Of a stretch of 64,000 nt of DNA, positions 26,221 through 34,793 are shown piece by piece. Numbering within the stretch: position 1 is the first letter of the stretch; each line of letters opens with the position of its first letter. The stretch is from Paracoccus thiocyanatus (GTDB taxonomy: Bacteria; Pseudomonadota; Alphaproteobacteria; Rhodobacterales; Rhodobacteraceae): NCBI RefSeq assembly GCF_900156255.1, contig NZ_FTMK01000015.1, positions 1-64,000 of the forward strand, given 5' to 3'. A program made the position numbers and the translations under genes. Under the pieces are notes generated by a model. That model was not told where the DNA came from. It made no database searches and worked only from the letters and a program-made list of their open reading frames with translations.

Positions 26221-27177
26221 TCAGGCCGGCTTTGCCATCACGCGCGCGATGTAGGACGCGATCATCAGGTCCAGATGCGCGCCGCCGCCGTTCTTGAACA
26301 CGGTGATCTCGTCCCCGGACCGCCGCCGCCGGGCGTCGGGGCGCACCAGGTCGTAAAGATCGCCCAGCACGCTTTTGGCCGTGATCGCCCCCGAGGCGAT
26401 GGGCAGCACAAGCTCGCCGATATGGCCCAGCGTGGTTTCGCGGCTGTCCACGAACAGCGCGGCCCTGGCCATCAGCGCATCGTCGGCCTCGCGCATGTCG
26501 GCCTTGAAGGCGCCGATCAGGTCCACATGGGTGCCGGGCCGGACCCAATCCCCCAGGATCACCGGCTGGCGCGCCATGGTGGCCGAAGAAACGATATCGG
26601 CCTGCCCGACCGCGGCGCGCAGGTCCTCGACCGCCGCCAGTTCGGCGTTGATGCCGCCAAGTCCCGCGACCAGCGCCTGCGCCTGTTCCGGCCGGCGCGC
26701 CCAGACCGAGACCCGCCTGATCCCCGGCAGCACGGCTGTATAGGCCCTGACCAGGCTGGCCGCGACCGTGCCCGCGCCGACCACCAGCAGGTGCCGGCTA
26801 TCGGGCCGTGCAAGCAGGCTGGCGCCCAGCACGGAATCGGCGGCGGTCTTGAACTCGGTGACCAGCGGGCTGTCGACGATGGCTTGCAGCCCGCCGGTTT
26901 CGCCGTCGAAAACCAGCATCGCGCCCTGGACCGTGGGCAGCCCCCGCGCGGCATTGCCGTCAAAGACGGTGAAGGTCTTGGCGCCGTAGCCCAGCCCCTC
27001 GATCCAGGCCGAGCGGCTCATCATCGTGCCGGTGGGCGGGCCAAGGAACACGTCGGCGATCTGCGCGCGGGGCAGCGCATGGCCCTGGCGCAGCGCCTCG
27101 ACGGCATCGGCCCAGTTCAGCCGGCCGATGGCAGCGTCATAGGACAGGAATTGCGGCGCAGGGCTTGTGGCGGTCAT
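26221..27177 (-). CDS. Ornithine cyclodeaminase/mu-crystallin family, probable pyrroline-2-carboxylate reductase
   Basis: A 318-residue NAD(P)-binding protein. The Rossmann motif is LLVVGAGTVAASLVRAY, and GYGAKTFTVFDGN lies in the substrate region of this family. In 3-hydroxyproline clusters such proteins (LhpI-type) reduce delta1-pyrroline-2-carboxylate to L-proline. Here the next upstream gene, 14 bases away, is a 3-hydroxyproline dehydratase candidate that makes that compound, and putA nearby consumes proline. ATG at 27177 was chosen because the longer open frame overlaps the upstream gene out of frame. True ornithine cyclodeaminase is the alternative but has no support from neighbours. 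Confidence 0.85.
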   Translation of the reverse strand: MTATSPAPQFLSYDAAIGRLNWADAVEALRQGHALPRAQIADVFLGPPTGTMMSRSAWIEGLGYGAKTFTVFDGNAARGLPTVQGAMLVFDGETGGLQAIVDSPLVTEFKTAADSVLGASLLARPDSRHLLVVGAGTVAASLVRAYTAVLPGIRRVSVWARRPEQAQALVAGLGGINAELAAVEDLRAAVGQADIVSSATMARQPVILGDWVRPGTHVDLIGAFKADMREADDALMARAALFVDSRETTLGHIGELVLPIASGAITAKSVLGDLYDLVRPDARRRRSGDEITVFKNGGGAHLDLMIASYIARVMAKPA

Positions 27178-27191
27178 GGAACGAAGCCTCC

Positions 27192-28220
27192 TTAAACATC
27201 CATCGGCCAGGTGTCCGACAGGCGATAGCCACCCTGGAACGGGTCGGACGGGTCGACCATCAACTGTTTCGTCCCGATAATCCAGCCCCGGCCGGAAATG
27301 ATCGGGCTGATCGCCGGCTTGCCGTTCAGATCGACCTGATCGGCAATCGCGCAATGAAACTCGGTGTCCAGGATCGAGCGGCCGGTGAAGCGGTCCCCGA
27401 CCTTCATCTGCCCGCGCGCATGCAGCACCGCCATCCGCGCCGAGCAGCCCGTCCCGGTCGGAGAGCGGTCGATCTTGCCCGGACGGATCGCCACGGCATT
27501 CTTGCCATAAAGCACACCGTCCGCCTTGGTCAGCGGGTCGGTGAACTGGCAGAACGAGATGTGGTTCCAATCGTTCGCCGGGTGGCGGAAACCAAGCTGT
27601 TCATTGGCGGCGCGCGTGATCCGCACCCCCCACTCGGCCAGGTCGCGGGCTTGATCGGGGGCGATGCGCATCCCGACCGAGGCCGCATCGACCAGCACGA
27701 AACTGTCGCCGCCATAGGCGGTGTCGACGGTGATCGTGCCCAAGCCGTCGACCTCGATCCGCGCATCCAGCCGGTCGGCGAAAGAGGGCACGTTGCGGAC
27801 CCGGATGCGCTCGGCCTTGCCGCCCCTGCATTCGGCCTCGACCTGGATCAGCCCGCCCGGTGCTTCCAGCACCATGCTGGTGATCGGCTCTTGCATGGGA
27901 ACGATGCCGGTATCCAGCAGCACCGTCGCCACGCAGATCGCGTTCGAGCCGGACATGGGCGGCGTGTCGGCCGGCTCCATGATGATCCAGCCCATGCGGG
28001 CGCGCGGATCCTTGGGCGGCACCAGCAGGTTGACATGGCGGAACACGCCGCCGCGCGGCTCGTTCAGCACGAAGTTCCGCAGGGTCTCATCCTGGGCGAT
28101 CCAGCGCGACTGGTCCCAGACCGTCTCGCCCGGCGGCGGAGCGACGCCGCCGACGATGACATCGCCGACCTCGCCTTCGGCATGGCAGGACACGACATGC
28201 ACGACCCTGGATGTGCGCAT
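27192..28220 (-). CDS. Proline racemase family, probable trans-3-hydroxy-L-proline dehydratase
   Basis: A 342-residue enzyme likely converting trans-3-hydroxy-L-proline to pyrroline-2-carboxylate. In the first active-site motif the usual cysteine is S90 ([12 protein letters not shown]), and in the second it is T255 (DRSPTGTG). Racemases and 4-hydroxyproline epimerases have Cys at both; dehydratases have Thr at the second. The long N-terminal match ([19 protein letters not shown]) fits the bacterial dehydratase group as I remember it. It is followed by the reductase gene and diverges from a GntR regulator with two predicted operators between them. Not a proline racemase; dehydratase assignment is good but not proven. 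Confidence 0.8.
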   Translation of the reverse strand: MRTSRVVHVVSCHAEGEVGDVIVGGVAPPPGETVWDQSRWIAQDETLRNFVLNEPRGGVFRHVNLLVPPKDPRARMGWIIMEPADTPPMSGSNAICVATVLLDTGIVPMQEPITSMVLEAPGGLIQVEAECRGGKAERIRVRNVPSFADRLDARIEVDGLGTITVDTAYGGDSFVLVDAASVGMRIAPDQARDLAEWGVRITRAANEQLGFRHPANDWNHISFCQFTDPLTKADGVLYGKNAVAIRPGKIDRSPTGTGCSARMAVLHARGQMKVGDRFTGRSILDTEFHCAIADQVDLNGKPAISPIISGRGWIIGTKQLMVDPSDPFQGGYRLSDTWPMDV

Positions 28221-28252
28221 TTTCCCTCGCTCGGCGGTGAGTGATTATATTT

Positions 28253-28264
28253 CGTATACGATAT
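28253..28264. promoter_or_regulatory. Predicted GntR operator near the dehydratase gene
   Basis: CGTATACGATAT, containing the perfect palindrome CGTATACG flanked by ATAT on both sides. It lies 33 bases before the dehydratase ATG. One-base match to 5887-5898. Confidence 0.65.
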
Positions 28265-28348
28265 CAGGGCGAATTTGCCCGGCCCGTCCGATCCTGTCAA
28301 GCGGCATCGCCGTGGGCCAGACCGCAAGCCGCTGTCTCTTGCGGCGAT

Positions 28349-28360
28349 ATATCGGCTACC
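28349..28360. promoter_or_regulatory. Predicted second GntR operator near the GntR gene
   Basis: ATATCGGCTACC; its reverse complement GGTAGCCGATAT matches GGTATACGATAT at 5887 in 10 of 12 positions. It lies 49 bases before the GntR ATG, fitting autoregulation. Confidence 0.5.
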
Positions 28361-28408
28361 ATATCTTCGGCGTTGCGACGGCCCTGTTCGCCAGCTTGGG
28401 GAAAGCGG

Positions 28409-29083
28409 ATGCCATTGAAGGAAGTAGAGGTTCCCAATCTGGGGAAAGCCCCCACCGCCTCGGACATCATCCTGAAATTCATCCGCGATTCCATCGCCGA
28501 CGGGTCGCTGGACGAGGGCGAGCCGATTCGCCAGGACGATGTCGCGCGCATGTTCAATGTCAGCAAGATCCCGGTCCGCGAGGCGCTGAAGCGGCTGGAG
28601 GCCGAGGGGCTGGTCGCGTTCCAGCGCAACAAGGGCGCCGTCGTCACCACCCTGTCAGAGCCCGAGATCGCCCAGGTGTTCGAGACCCGCGCCATCCTGG
28701 AAGCGGCCGCCGTCAAGCTGTCGGTGCCGCATATGACGCCGGAAACCTTTGCCGAGGCCGAGGCTTTCTGCGACGGCTTCGCCAAGGAAACGGATGTGGC
28801 GCAATGGTCGGCGCTGAACTGGCAGTTCCACAGCCGCCTGTATCTGGATGCGCAAAGGCCGTTCCTGGTCGGCACGATCCGTTCGGTCAACGACCGGCTG
28901 GAACGATATTTGCGCATTCAGCTAAGCCTCTCGCACGGCCAGGGCACCGCGGATCGCGAGCATCGCCAGATCCTTGCCGCCTGCCGCGCGGGTGATGCGG
29001 ATAAGGCGGGCAAGCTTGTCTACGACCATATCATGGGGGCCTGCGCATCGCTGCTGCATCACCTGCCGGCAAGCAAGGCGTAG
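28409..29083 (+). CDS. GntR-family (FCD) transcriptional regulator
   Basis: A 224-residue FadR-subfamily regulator. The winged HTH is at residues about 20-80 (IRQDDVARMFNVSKIPVREA, LKRLEAEGLVAFQRNKGAVV), followed by the helical FCD ligand domain. It diverges from the trans-3-hydroxyproline dehydratase gene. Two similar sites in the shared region and a third before the orphan binding protein define its probable regulon: uptake plus dehydratase and reductase. The effector is probably a hydroxyproline. ATG 28409 is preceded by GGGGAAAG. Confidence 0.9.
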   Translation: MPLKEVEVPNLGKAPTASDIILKFIRDSIADGSLDEGEPIRQDDVARMFNVSKIPVREALKRLEAEGLVAFQRNKGAVVTTLSEPEIAQVFETRAILEAAAVKLSVPHMTPETFAEAEAFCDGFAKETDVAQWSALNWQFHSRLYLDAQRPFLVGTIRSVNDRLERYLRIQLSLSHGQGTADREHRQILAACRAGDADKAGKLVYDHIMGACASLLHHLPASKA

Positions 29084-29170
29084 GGACGCGCTGACCGGCG
29101 CGCTGCGAAAGCACCAAAGCGGGCAAGGATTGCTGTTCCCGCAGGATCGCTGCTGTCGTGTCTATATAGA

Positions 29171-29181
29171 TTGCATTGCAA
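29171..29181. promoter_or_regulatory. MarR operator candidate
   Basis: TTGCA-T-TGCAA, an 11-bp inverted repeat 31 bases before the MarR ATG. AT-rich palindromes of this size are typical MarR sites, and the position suits autorepression. Confidence 0.5.
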
Positions 29182-29211
29182 ATCAAGTCAAATGGCCCCA
29201 TATGGAAGGCC

Positions 29212-29679
29212 ATGAACGATCATCTTCCCCTTCGCGCGCAGTTCGGCATGCGCTTTTCGCTGCTGGCCCGCCGCTGGCGCCGCGCGGTCGATGCCCGGCT
29301 GTCGGCGGCCGGGCTGAGCGATGCAACCTGGGTGCCGCTGGTCCATCTGAAGGAAACCGGCGGCGGCATCAGCCAGAAAGAACTGGCCGCCCTGGTGGGC
29401 GTGGATGGGTCGAGCCTGGTGCGCGTCCTTGACATTCTTGAACGCGAAGGAATGATCGAAAGACGCAGGGACCAGGCCGATGGGCGCGCCCGGCTGATCC
29501 ATCTGACCGCCTCGGGCGAAGCCCGCGTCGGCCAGATCCGCGCCGAACTGGGCCGCGTCGAAGAAACGATGCTTTGCGACCTTGCCGACCGGGAACTCAC
29601 TGCAATGCTGACGCATTTCGAGACGATCGACCGGCGCATGAACGCGCTGGATGCGCAGGCCGCAGGGCAAGGCCGATGA
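29212..29679 (+). CDS. MarR-family transcriptional regulator
   Basis: A 155-residue winged-HTH regulator: SQKELAALVGVDGSSLVRVL (recognition region), then ERRRDQADGRARLIHLT (the wing). GGAAGG precedes the ATG at 29212. Its last codon overlaps the start of the FUSC membrane protein (ATGA), the usual arrangement for a MarR repressor of an efflux gene. The signal is probably an aromatic or weak-acid compound. Confidence 0.9.
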   Translation: MNDHLPLRAQFGMRFSLLARRWRRAVDARLSAAGLSDATWVPLVHLKETGGGISQKELAALVGVDGSSLVRVLDILEREGMIERRRDQADGRARLIHLTASGEARVGQIRAELGRVEETMLCDLADRELTAMLTHFETIDRRMNALDAQAAGQGR

Positions 29680-30818
29680 AGATCCGCAACCTGGCCGACA
29701 GGCCGGGTCCGCTGGCGGCAAGCCGCCGGGACGCCGCCCGCCATCTGCTGCATCGCGACCAGTTCCGCGCCAGCGTCGCGCTGTCGCGCCAGCCGTCGCT
29801 GCGAAACTCGGCATTGGCGGGGATGCAGGCGGCGATCACCGCCGCCATCGCCTTGCCGCTGTTCTGGCTGTCGCCCTGGTCCGACCTGATCCGATTTGCC
29901 TCGCTTGGCGCGCTGGTCGCGTTGTTCGGCCGCTTCGCCCCGGCCCGCAGCCGCAACCGGATCGTCCTGCTTTGCGGGCTTTGGCAGGTGCTGGCGGTGC
30001 TGGTCATGTCCGGCGCGGTGTGGATGGGCGCACCGGCGGCCCTGCAACTGGTGCTGCTGGCCCTGTCCTGCGGCGTCTTTCTGTTCGTCAGCCTGACCGG
30101 CGGCTTCGGCGCGCCGGGACCGCTGATCTTCGTCTTTGCCTCCGGGGCCTCGATGGCGGGCAGCCTGACCGGCCATGAGGTGATCGGACGCGTCCTGGCA
30201 ACCGCGCTGGTCGCGGCGCTGGCCTGGGCGGTCTGCGCGGCCAGCGAGGCGCTGCGCCATCACCCGGCGCCCGAGCGTGCGCTGCCGACCGAGCCCGAGC
30301 TGTTGCTGAGCCATCGGCTGGCTGCCGCCGCCCGCACCATTGCCGGAGCCGGGATCGCCATTTTTCTAAGCCATGCCTTTGGGGCGAACCACCCGGCCTG
30401 GGCGGCGATGGGGGCGCTGGCGGTGATGCAGGGGGCGCATCTGCACATCACCATGAACCGCGCATTGCAACGGATGGCGGGAACGGTGGTGGGGGCGCTG
30501 CTGGCCTGGGTCCTGCTGGTGCAGGATCCTGCGGTCTGGACCGTGATCGCCGTGCTGATCGTGCTTCAGGTCGCGACCGAGATGGTGATCGGGATCAACT
30601 ACGCCTTTGGGCAGATCCTGGTCACGCCGATGGCGCTGTTGATGACCCATCTTGCCGCACCGCATGGCGCCGGGCCGGAAATGGCGCCGGAACGGGTTCT
30701 GGACACGCTTTTGGGCGCCGGGGTGGGCATCGCGGCCGCGGTGCTGCTGTCCACGCTTGACGATCGCAAGCATCTGGCCCGGCTGCGGGCCGAGGCCGCC
30801 GGCAGGGTCAAAGGGTAA
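29676..30818 (+). CDS. FUSC-family membrane protein (aromatic-acid exporter type)
   Basis: A 380-residue inner-membrane protein. Two hydrophobic blocks (about 45-180 and 225-365), each with several spans, flank a polar stretch rich in Arg/Glu (SEALRHHPAPERALPTEPEL). The second block carries the FUSC pattern (HPAWAAMGALAVMQG, MAGTVVGALLAWVLL). Relatives export aromatic acids or similar toxic compounds. It is coupled to MarR by a 4-base overlap and ends convergent with the RpiR gene. Substrate unknown. Confidence 0.85.
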   Translation: MKIRNLADRPGPLAASRRDAARHLLHRDQFRASVALSRQPSLRNSALAGMQAAITAAIALPLFWLSPWSDLIRFASLGALVALFGRFAPARSRNRIVLLCGLWQVLAVLVMSGAVWMGAPAALQLVLLALSCGVFLFVSLTGGFGAPGPLIFVFASGASMAGSLTGHEVIGRVLATALVAALAWAVCAASEALRHHPAPERALPTEPELLLSHRLAAAARTIAGAGIAIFLSHAFGANHPAWAAMGALAVMQGAHLHITMNRALQRMAGTVVGALLAWVLLVQDPAVWTVIAVLIVLQVATEMVIGINYAFGQILVTPMALLMTHLAAPHGAGPEMAPERVLDTLLGAGVGIAAAVLLSTLDDRKHLARLRAEAAGRVKG

Positions 30819-30825
30819 CGCCGTC

Positions 30826-31641
30826 CTAAGCTTGGCCTCGGGTCCGCTTCTTGCCCTGGCCTGCGCCCTGGCCAAGCCCGACCACCGCGGCGGCAAGAAG
30901 ATCGCTGACCATCAGCTTGCCGATCAGCGGCGCCAATTCGCCCCGCTGCGGGGATGGCACCAGGGGGGCGGTGGTGATGATCTCGTCGCATAGCGGGGCA
31001 AGGGCCTCGGCGCCCCCCTGCCCGCAGACCGCCACGGTGATCGCGCCGGCGTCGCGAGAATGGGCCAGGAACGTGCCGGTGCGCAATGTCAGGCCGGTTT
31101 CCGACAGGATCATCGCCACCGACCCGCGCTTGCGGGACGCGGCTATCTCGTTCGCGGTGATGTCGTCGCGAAAGGCCCGCGCCAGCAGGCCGATCCGCGA
31201 AAAGCGATATGCGAAAAGATCGGCCCCCATCCCCGACACGCCCGATCCGAAGATGTCGATATGCGGCGCATCCCGCATGGCGCGGGCGACGCGATACAGG
31301 GTTGCGGCCTCCAACCCGTCCGACGTTCCGCGCAGGGCGGTGCAAAGCTGGTCGACATGGCTGGCGGGGGCGCAGGACGCATCGCCGCGCCGATAGACGA
31401 CATCGGCGGCCAGGGCGACCCTTAGGTCGCGCAGATTGTCGAACCCCATGGTCCGGCAAAAGCGCACGACGCTGGCTTCGCCCGATTGTGCCGCATGCGC
31501 GAGGCCGGCGACCGACAGGCGGATCGCCTCTTCGGGGCGTTCCAGAAAGATGCGCGCCACGCGGGCCTGGGCGGCCGGCAAGGTCGCGCTTTTGTTGTGG
31601 ATGGCGGCCAAGGTGGTCCGGCCCAGCGTTGGTTGCGTCAT
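30826..31641 (-). CDS. MurR/RpiR-family transcriptional regulator
   Basis: A 271-residue sugar-phosphate-sensing regulator. The N-terminal HTH_6 domain is at residues about 1-75 (RVARIFLERPEEAIRLSVAG, SGEASVVRFCRTMGFDNLRD). A SIS domain follows at about 115-240 (IDIFGSGVSGMGADLFAYRF). It is the last gene of the leftward locus 30826-44755 and likely regulates all or part of it in response to a sugar or polyol phosphate. ATG 31641 is used; the frame is open further up with no conserved residues. Confidence 0.9.
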   Translation of the reverse strand: MTQPTLGRTTLAAIHNKSATLPAAQARVARIFLERPEEAIRLSVAGLAHAAQSGEASVVRFCRTMGFDNLRDLRVALAADVVYRRGDASCAPASHVDQLCTALRGTSDGLEAATLYRVARAMRDAPHIDIFGSGVSGMGADLFAYRFSRIGLLARAFRDDITANEIAASRKRGSVAMILSETGLTLRTGTFLAHSRDAGAITVAVCGQGGAEALAPLCDEIITTAPLVPSPQRGELAPLIGKLMVSDLLAAAVVGLGQGAGQGKKRTRGQA

Positions 31642-31678
31642 GCGCGGCCCTTTGCCCCGGCCCAAGACCGGCTTTTCG

Positions 31679-32581
31679 TCAAAGCCAGAACGGATTGCTC
31701 CAGGCGCGCTTGCCGTCCGGCCCGAAAACGATGACCCGCAGCCACGGGCTGCCGCGAAGACCGTCAAGGGACAGTTCCGCCCGGCTGACCCCGGCTTCGA
31801 AATGATAGCTGTGCTGATAGCCCTGGCCCGCGATCAGGATGCCCGCCGCGGGCGAGCATTCGACCAGCAGCCGGTCGTCCTGGAACCGGATGTTCTGGAT
31901 GCTGGGCCCTTGGGTCGAATAGAACTGCCCCGCCTTCAGTGCCGAGACGATCGCATCCGCCGAACGGTCGCGCGCTTTCAGCATCACCCAGCCGCCGCCG
32001 AAATCGGGCGTGCGGAAATGCGCGTCGTCGCAGGCATAGGCCAGCAGCCGGTGCCCCTTGTCCGCCAGCCCGTCCAGCAGATAGGCGCCATCGCCCTTGT
32101 CATGCATGATCTGGCAGCCGTGGTTATAGATTTCGACCGCATGGGCCGCATCAAGCAGCGTTTCGGCATCGTCCATCGAAAGCTGGTACCAGGCCGGATG
32201 CGCGATGCCGACAAAGGCGCCCGCGGCATGGGCGCGGCGGGCCAGCGCGGGCCCGTCCTCGTGATCCGCGGTCGGCGCGAAATCCGGCGGCAGGCCGACG
32301 GCGACCAGGTGCCACAGATCGGACATCTCGGTGCGCGGCGCGTGAAGCTCGGCGCCGAAGATCGGGGTGAAATCCGCGGTTTCCAGATCCGAGATGTCGG
32401 TGATCGGAAAGTCGCAGGATTTCAGGAAATGGTCGGTGATCGACAAGAAGTCATAACCGGCGGCGCGATAGCGGGCCGCGACTTCCTGCGGGGCCAGCGT
32501 CCCGTCGGACAGGTTGGAATGGGTGTGGATGTTGCCCTTGAGAAAGGGGCCGGGAAGATCAAAGGGGGAAAATGCGCTCAT
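31679..32581 (-). CDS. PHP-domain phosphoesterase
   Basis: A 300-residue metal-dependent phosphoesterase. The PHP motifs are present: NIHTHSNLSDGTLAP (motif I), LSITDHF (II), GIAHPAW (III) and a late DDAHF segment (IV). No exonuclease or polymerase domain is attached, so it is a stand-alone hydrolase. It lies 58 bases past the Ugp-type binding-protein gene in the same direction, with a GC-rich hairpin between. It probably cleaves a phosphate ester or cyclic phosphodiester brought in by the transporter. Some relatives act on phosphoribosyl cyclic phosphate. Confidence 0.85.
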   Translation of the reverse strand: MSAFSPFDLPGPFLKGNIHTHSNLSDGTLAPQEVAARYRAAGYDFLSITDHFLKSCDFPITDISDLETADFTPIFGAELHAPRTEMSDLWHLVAVGLPPDFAPTADHEDGPALARRAHAAGAFVGIAHPAWYQLSMDDAETLLDAAHAVEIYNHGCQIMHDKGDGAYLLDGLADKGHRLLAYACDDAHFRTPDFGGGWVMLKARDRSADAIVSALKAGQFYSTQGPSIQNIRFQDDRLLVECSPAAGILIAGQGYQHSYHFEAGVSRAELSLDGLRGSPWLRVIVFGPDGKRAWSNPFWL

Positions 32582-32603
32582 GTGCCTGGGTCCTGCGGAT
32601 GAT

Positions 32604-32625
32604 GGGCCGGGGGTTGCCCCGGCCC
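32604..32625 (-). terminator. Intercistronic hairpin between the binding protein and PHP genes
   Basis: GGGCCGGGG (32604-32612), 4-base loop, CCCCGGCCC. A strong 9-bp stem with no U-run, placed 15 bases past the binding-protein stop, probably protecting or attenuating the transcript. Confidence 0.55.
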
Positions 32626-32639
32626 TGCCCTGTCCTGGG

Positions 32640-33911
32640 TTATTTCGCGATCAGATCGTTGGTGGCTTCGACCATTTCGGCCAGCCCGTCCTCGACGCTC
32701 AGATCGCCGCTCATCACTTCGGCGATGATTTCGCGCTGCGTGCGCCAGATCTCGACCGAGTTGGTGCCGGGATAGCCCGCCCAGGGGGTCGCCCGGTCGA
32801 TCTGGTCCAGCGAGATGCGCCAGTTCGGGTTGTCGCGATAGAAATCGCCCAGCAGTTCGGGGGCCATCGCGTTCTGGTTGGTCGGCATGTAGCCCGAACC
32901 GCGCACCGCGATGTTCTGCCCCTCGGCCGAGGACACGAACTTGATGTATTCCCATGCGGCCTGCTGCTTTTCGGGATCGCTGGCCAGGATCACCGCGCCG
33001 TTGCCGCCGGTGGGGATCTTGCCGTCGGCGGCGTTGTCCACCGGGAAGATCGCCGTTCCCAGCGTGAACTTGCCGGCCGACAATTCGCCAAAGGACCGGG
33101 CCGAGTTCACCGACTGGACGGTAAAGCCCGTCAGCCCGGCGACGAATTGCTGCCGCGCCTGGTCGAAATCCATCTGCTTCATGCCGCCTTCCGCGACGAA
33201 GCGGCGGGCCAGTTCCAGCGCGGCGGTGCCGGTCTGGCCGTCCCAGGCCACGGTCACGCCGTCCTCGTTCATGAACGGCACCCCCTGCTGCGAGATCAGC
33301 GCCCGCCACAGCCAGTCGTCCGGCCAGGCATCGACCGAATAGGACATGCCCATCACGCCGTCGCCAAGCCCGGCGATCCTGTTGCCAAGCTGGATCCAGC
33401 CGTCCCAATCGGTGGGCAGCTTGCCGGTATCGCCGCCGGCCTTTTCGATCAGTTCCTTGTTGTAGAAGATGACCGGGGTCGAGGCGTTGAAGGGCATGGC
33501 CCACATCTCGCCGTCGATCACGGTCAGGTTGCTGATCGCGGGGTTGAAATTGTCGGCGATCCAGTCCTGCCCGCCCTCGGCCTCGATAAAGGGGCCAAGT
33601 TCGGCGATCTGGTCGCGCGCCGACAGCGTGCGGACCAGTTCCGGCAGCAGATGAAAGCCCGAATGATAGACATCCGGCGCATTGCCGGTCATCGCATCGC
33701 GGATGATCGACTGGTGGCCGGTGTCATAGTTTTCGGCCGAGGCGCGGAACTCGACCTTGATGTCGGGATTTTCAGCCATGAATGCCTGGGCGGCGGCCTG
33801 GTGGAACGGGCTGTGGCCCGGCCAGGGATGCATGACCTGAATGGTCACTTCGGCCAGGGCCGGACTGCCCAGCATAAGGCCAAGGGCAAGGGTGGGAAGG
33901 AATCTGGACAT
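32640..33911 (-). CDS. Carbohydrate/glycerol-phosphate-type ABC transporter substrate-binding protein
   Basis: A 423-residue periplasmic binding protein of the UgpB/MalE class. A signal peptide covers residues 1-20 (cleavage after ALA, before EVTIQV). HPWPGHSPFHQAAAQAFM and PFNASTPVIFYNKELIEKAG are typical of this family. It sits in operon order ugpC-like, permease, permease, binding protein. The name Ugp is by similarity only; sugar, polyol or glycerophosphodiester ligands are all possible. Confidence 0.88.
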   Translation of the reverse strand: MSRFLPTLALGLMLGSPALAEVTIQVMHPWPGHSPFHQAAAQAFMAENPDIKVEFRASAENYDTGHQSIIRDAMTGNAPDVYHSGFHLLPELVRTLSARDQIAELGPFIEAEGGQDWIADNFNPAISNLTVIDGEMWAMPFNASTPVIFYNKELIEKAGGDTGKLPTDWDGWIQLGNRIAGLGDGVMGMSYSVDAWPDDWLWRALISQQGVPFMNEDGVTVAWDGQTGTAALELARRFVAEGGMKQMDFDQARQQFVAGLTGFTVQSVNSARSFGELSAGKFTLGTAIFPVDNAADGKIPTGGNGAVILASDPEKQQAAWEYIKFVSSAEGQNIAVRGSGYMPTNQNAMAPELLGDFYRDNPNWRISLDQIDRATPWAGYPGTNSVEIWRTQREIIAEVMSGDLSVEDGLAEMVEATNDLIAK

Positions 33912-33956
33912 CGGATGGCTCCGTTGGTCTTGGGGAGGAAAGGGAAGGAAGGGGGG

Positions 33957-34793
33957 TTACTTGACGCCGGTCATGGTGATGCCGCGGACGAAGTGGCGCT
34001 GCGCCAGCAGAAAGCCCAGCATCAGCGGCGCGGTCAGGATCGTCGCCGTCGCCATCAGCGCGCCGTAATTCGCGCCGCTTTCGCTGTCGGCAAAGAAGGA
34101 CAGGCCCAGCGGCGGGGTCATCAGGTCGGTCGAGCGGATCACGACCATCGGCCAGTAAAGGTCGTTCCAATGCGCCGTCACCGAAAAGACCGAGAAGGCC
34201 GCGACCGACGGCAGGCAGCCGGGCACCACGACGGTCCACAGGATCGCCCATTCCGGCATCCCGTCCAGGCGCGCGGCCTGGATGATCTCGTCGGGATAAG
34301 AGCGGAAGGTCTGGCGGAACAGGAAGATCGCAAAGACCGACAGGAAAAACGGCGCCATGGCCGCAAAATAGCTGTCGATGGCGCCGATCGCGTTCAGGCC
34401 CAGAAACAGCGGCAGCGCCGGCGCCTGGATCGGCACGGTCAGCGAGAACAGGACCAGCGCGAACAGCAGGTCGCGGCCCCGGAACTGGAACTTGGCCAGG
34501 GCATAGGCGCAGGGGATGGCGGTCAGAAGCTGGACGAGCAGGATCCCGCCCGACACGATGACGCCGTTCTTCAGGAAGGTCAGCGCCGGGATCTCGGTCA
34601 GGGCCTGGATATAATATTGCAGCCCGGTGAATTGCTGCGGCAGCCAGCGGAACTGGGGCACGAACAGTTCCTGCGGCGACCGAACCGAGGTCACGATCAT
34701 CACATAAAAGGGGAACAGGAACAGAAAGGCCAGGAACAGCAAGATCACATGTGCCAGGATCTGTCCGGGGCGAAAGCGGTAAGGGGTATTCAT
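33957..34793 (-). CDS. ABC transporter permease (UgpE/MalG type)
   Basis: A 278-residue inner-membrane permease with six predicted spans, starting with LAHVILLFLAFLFLFPFYVM. The EAA loop is IIQAARLDGMPEWAILWTVV, the expected CUT1-family form. It overlaps the upstream permease stop by one base (34793). It forms the membrane pore with the UgpA-type partner. Confidence 0.9.
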   Translation of the reverse strand: MNTPYRFRPGQILAHVILLFLAFLFLFPFYVMIVTSVRSPQELFVPQFRWLPQQFTGLQYYIQALTEIPALTFLKNGVIVSGGILLVQLLTAIPCAYALAKFQFRGRDLLFALVLFSLTVPIQAPALPLFLGLNAIGAIDSYFAAMAPFFLSVFAIFLFRQTFRSYPDEIIQAARLDGMPEWAILWTVVVPGCLPSVAAFSVFSVTAHWNDLYWPMVVIRSTDLMTPPLGLSFFADSESGANYGALMATATILTAPLMLGFLLAQRHFVRGITMTGVK

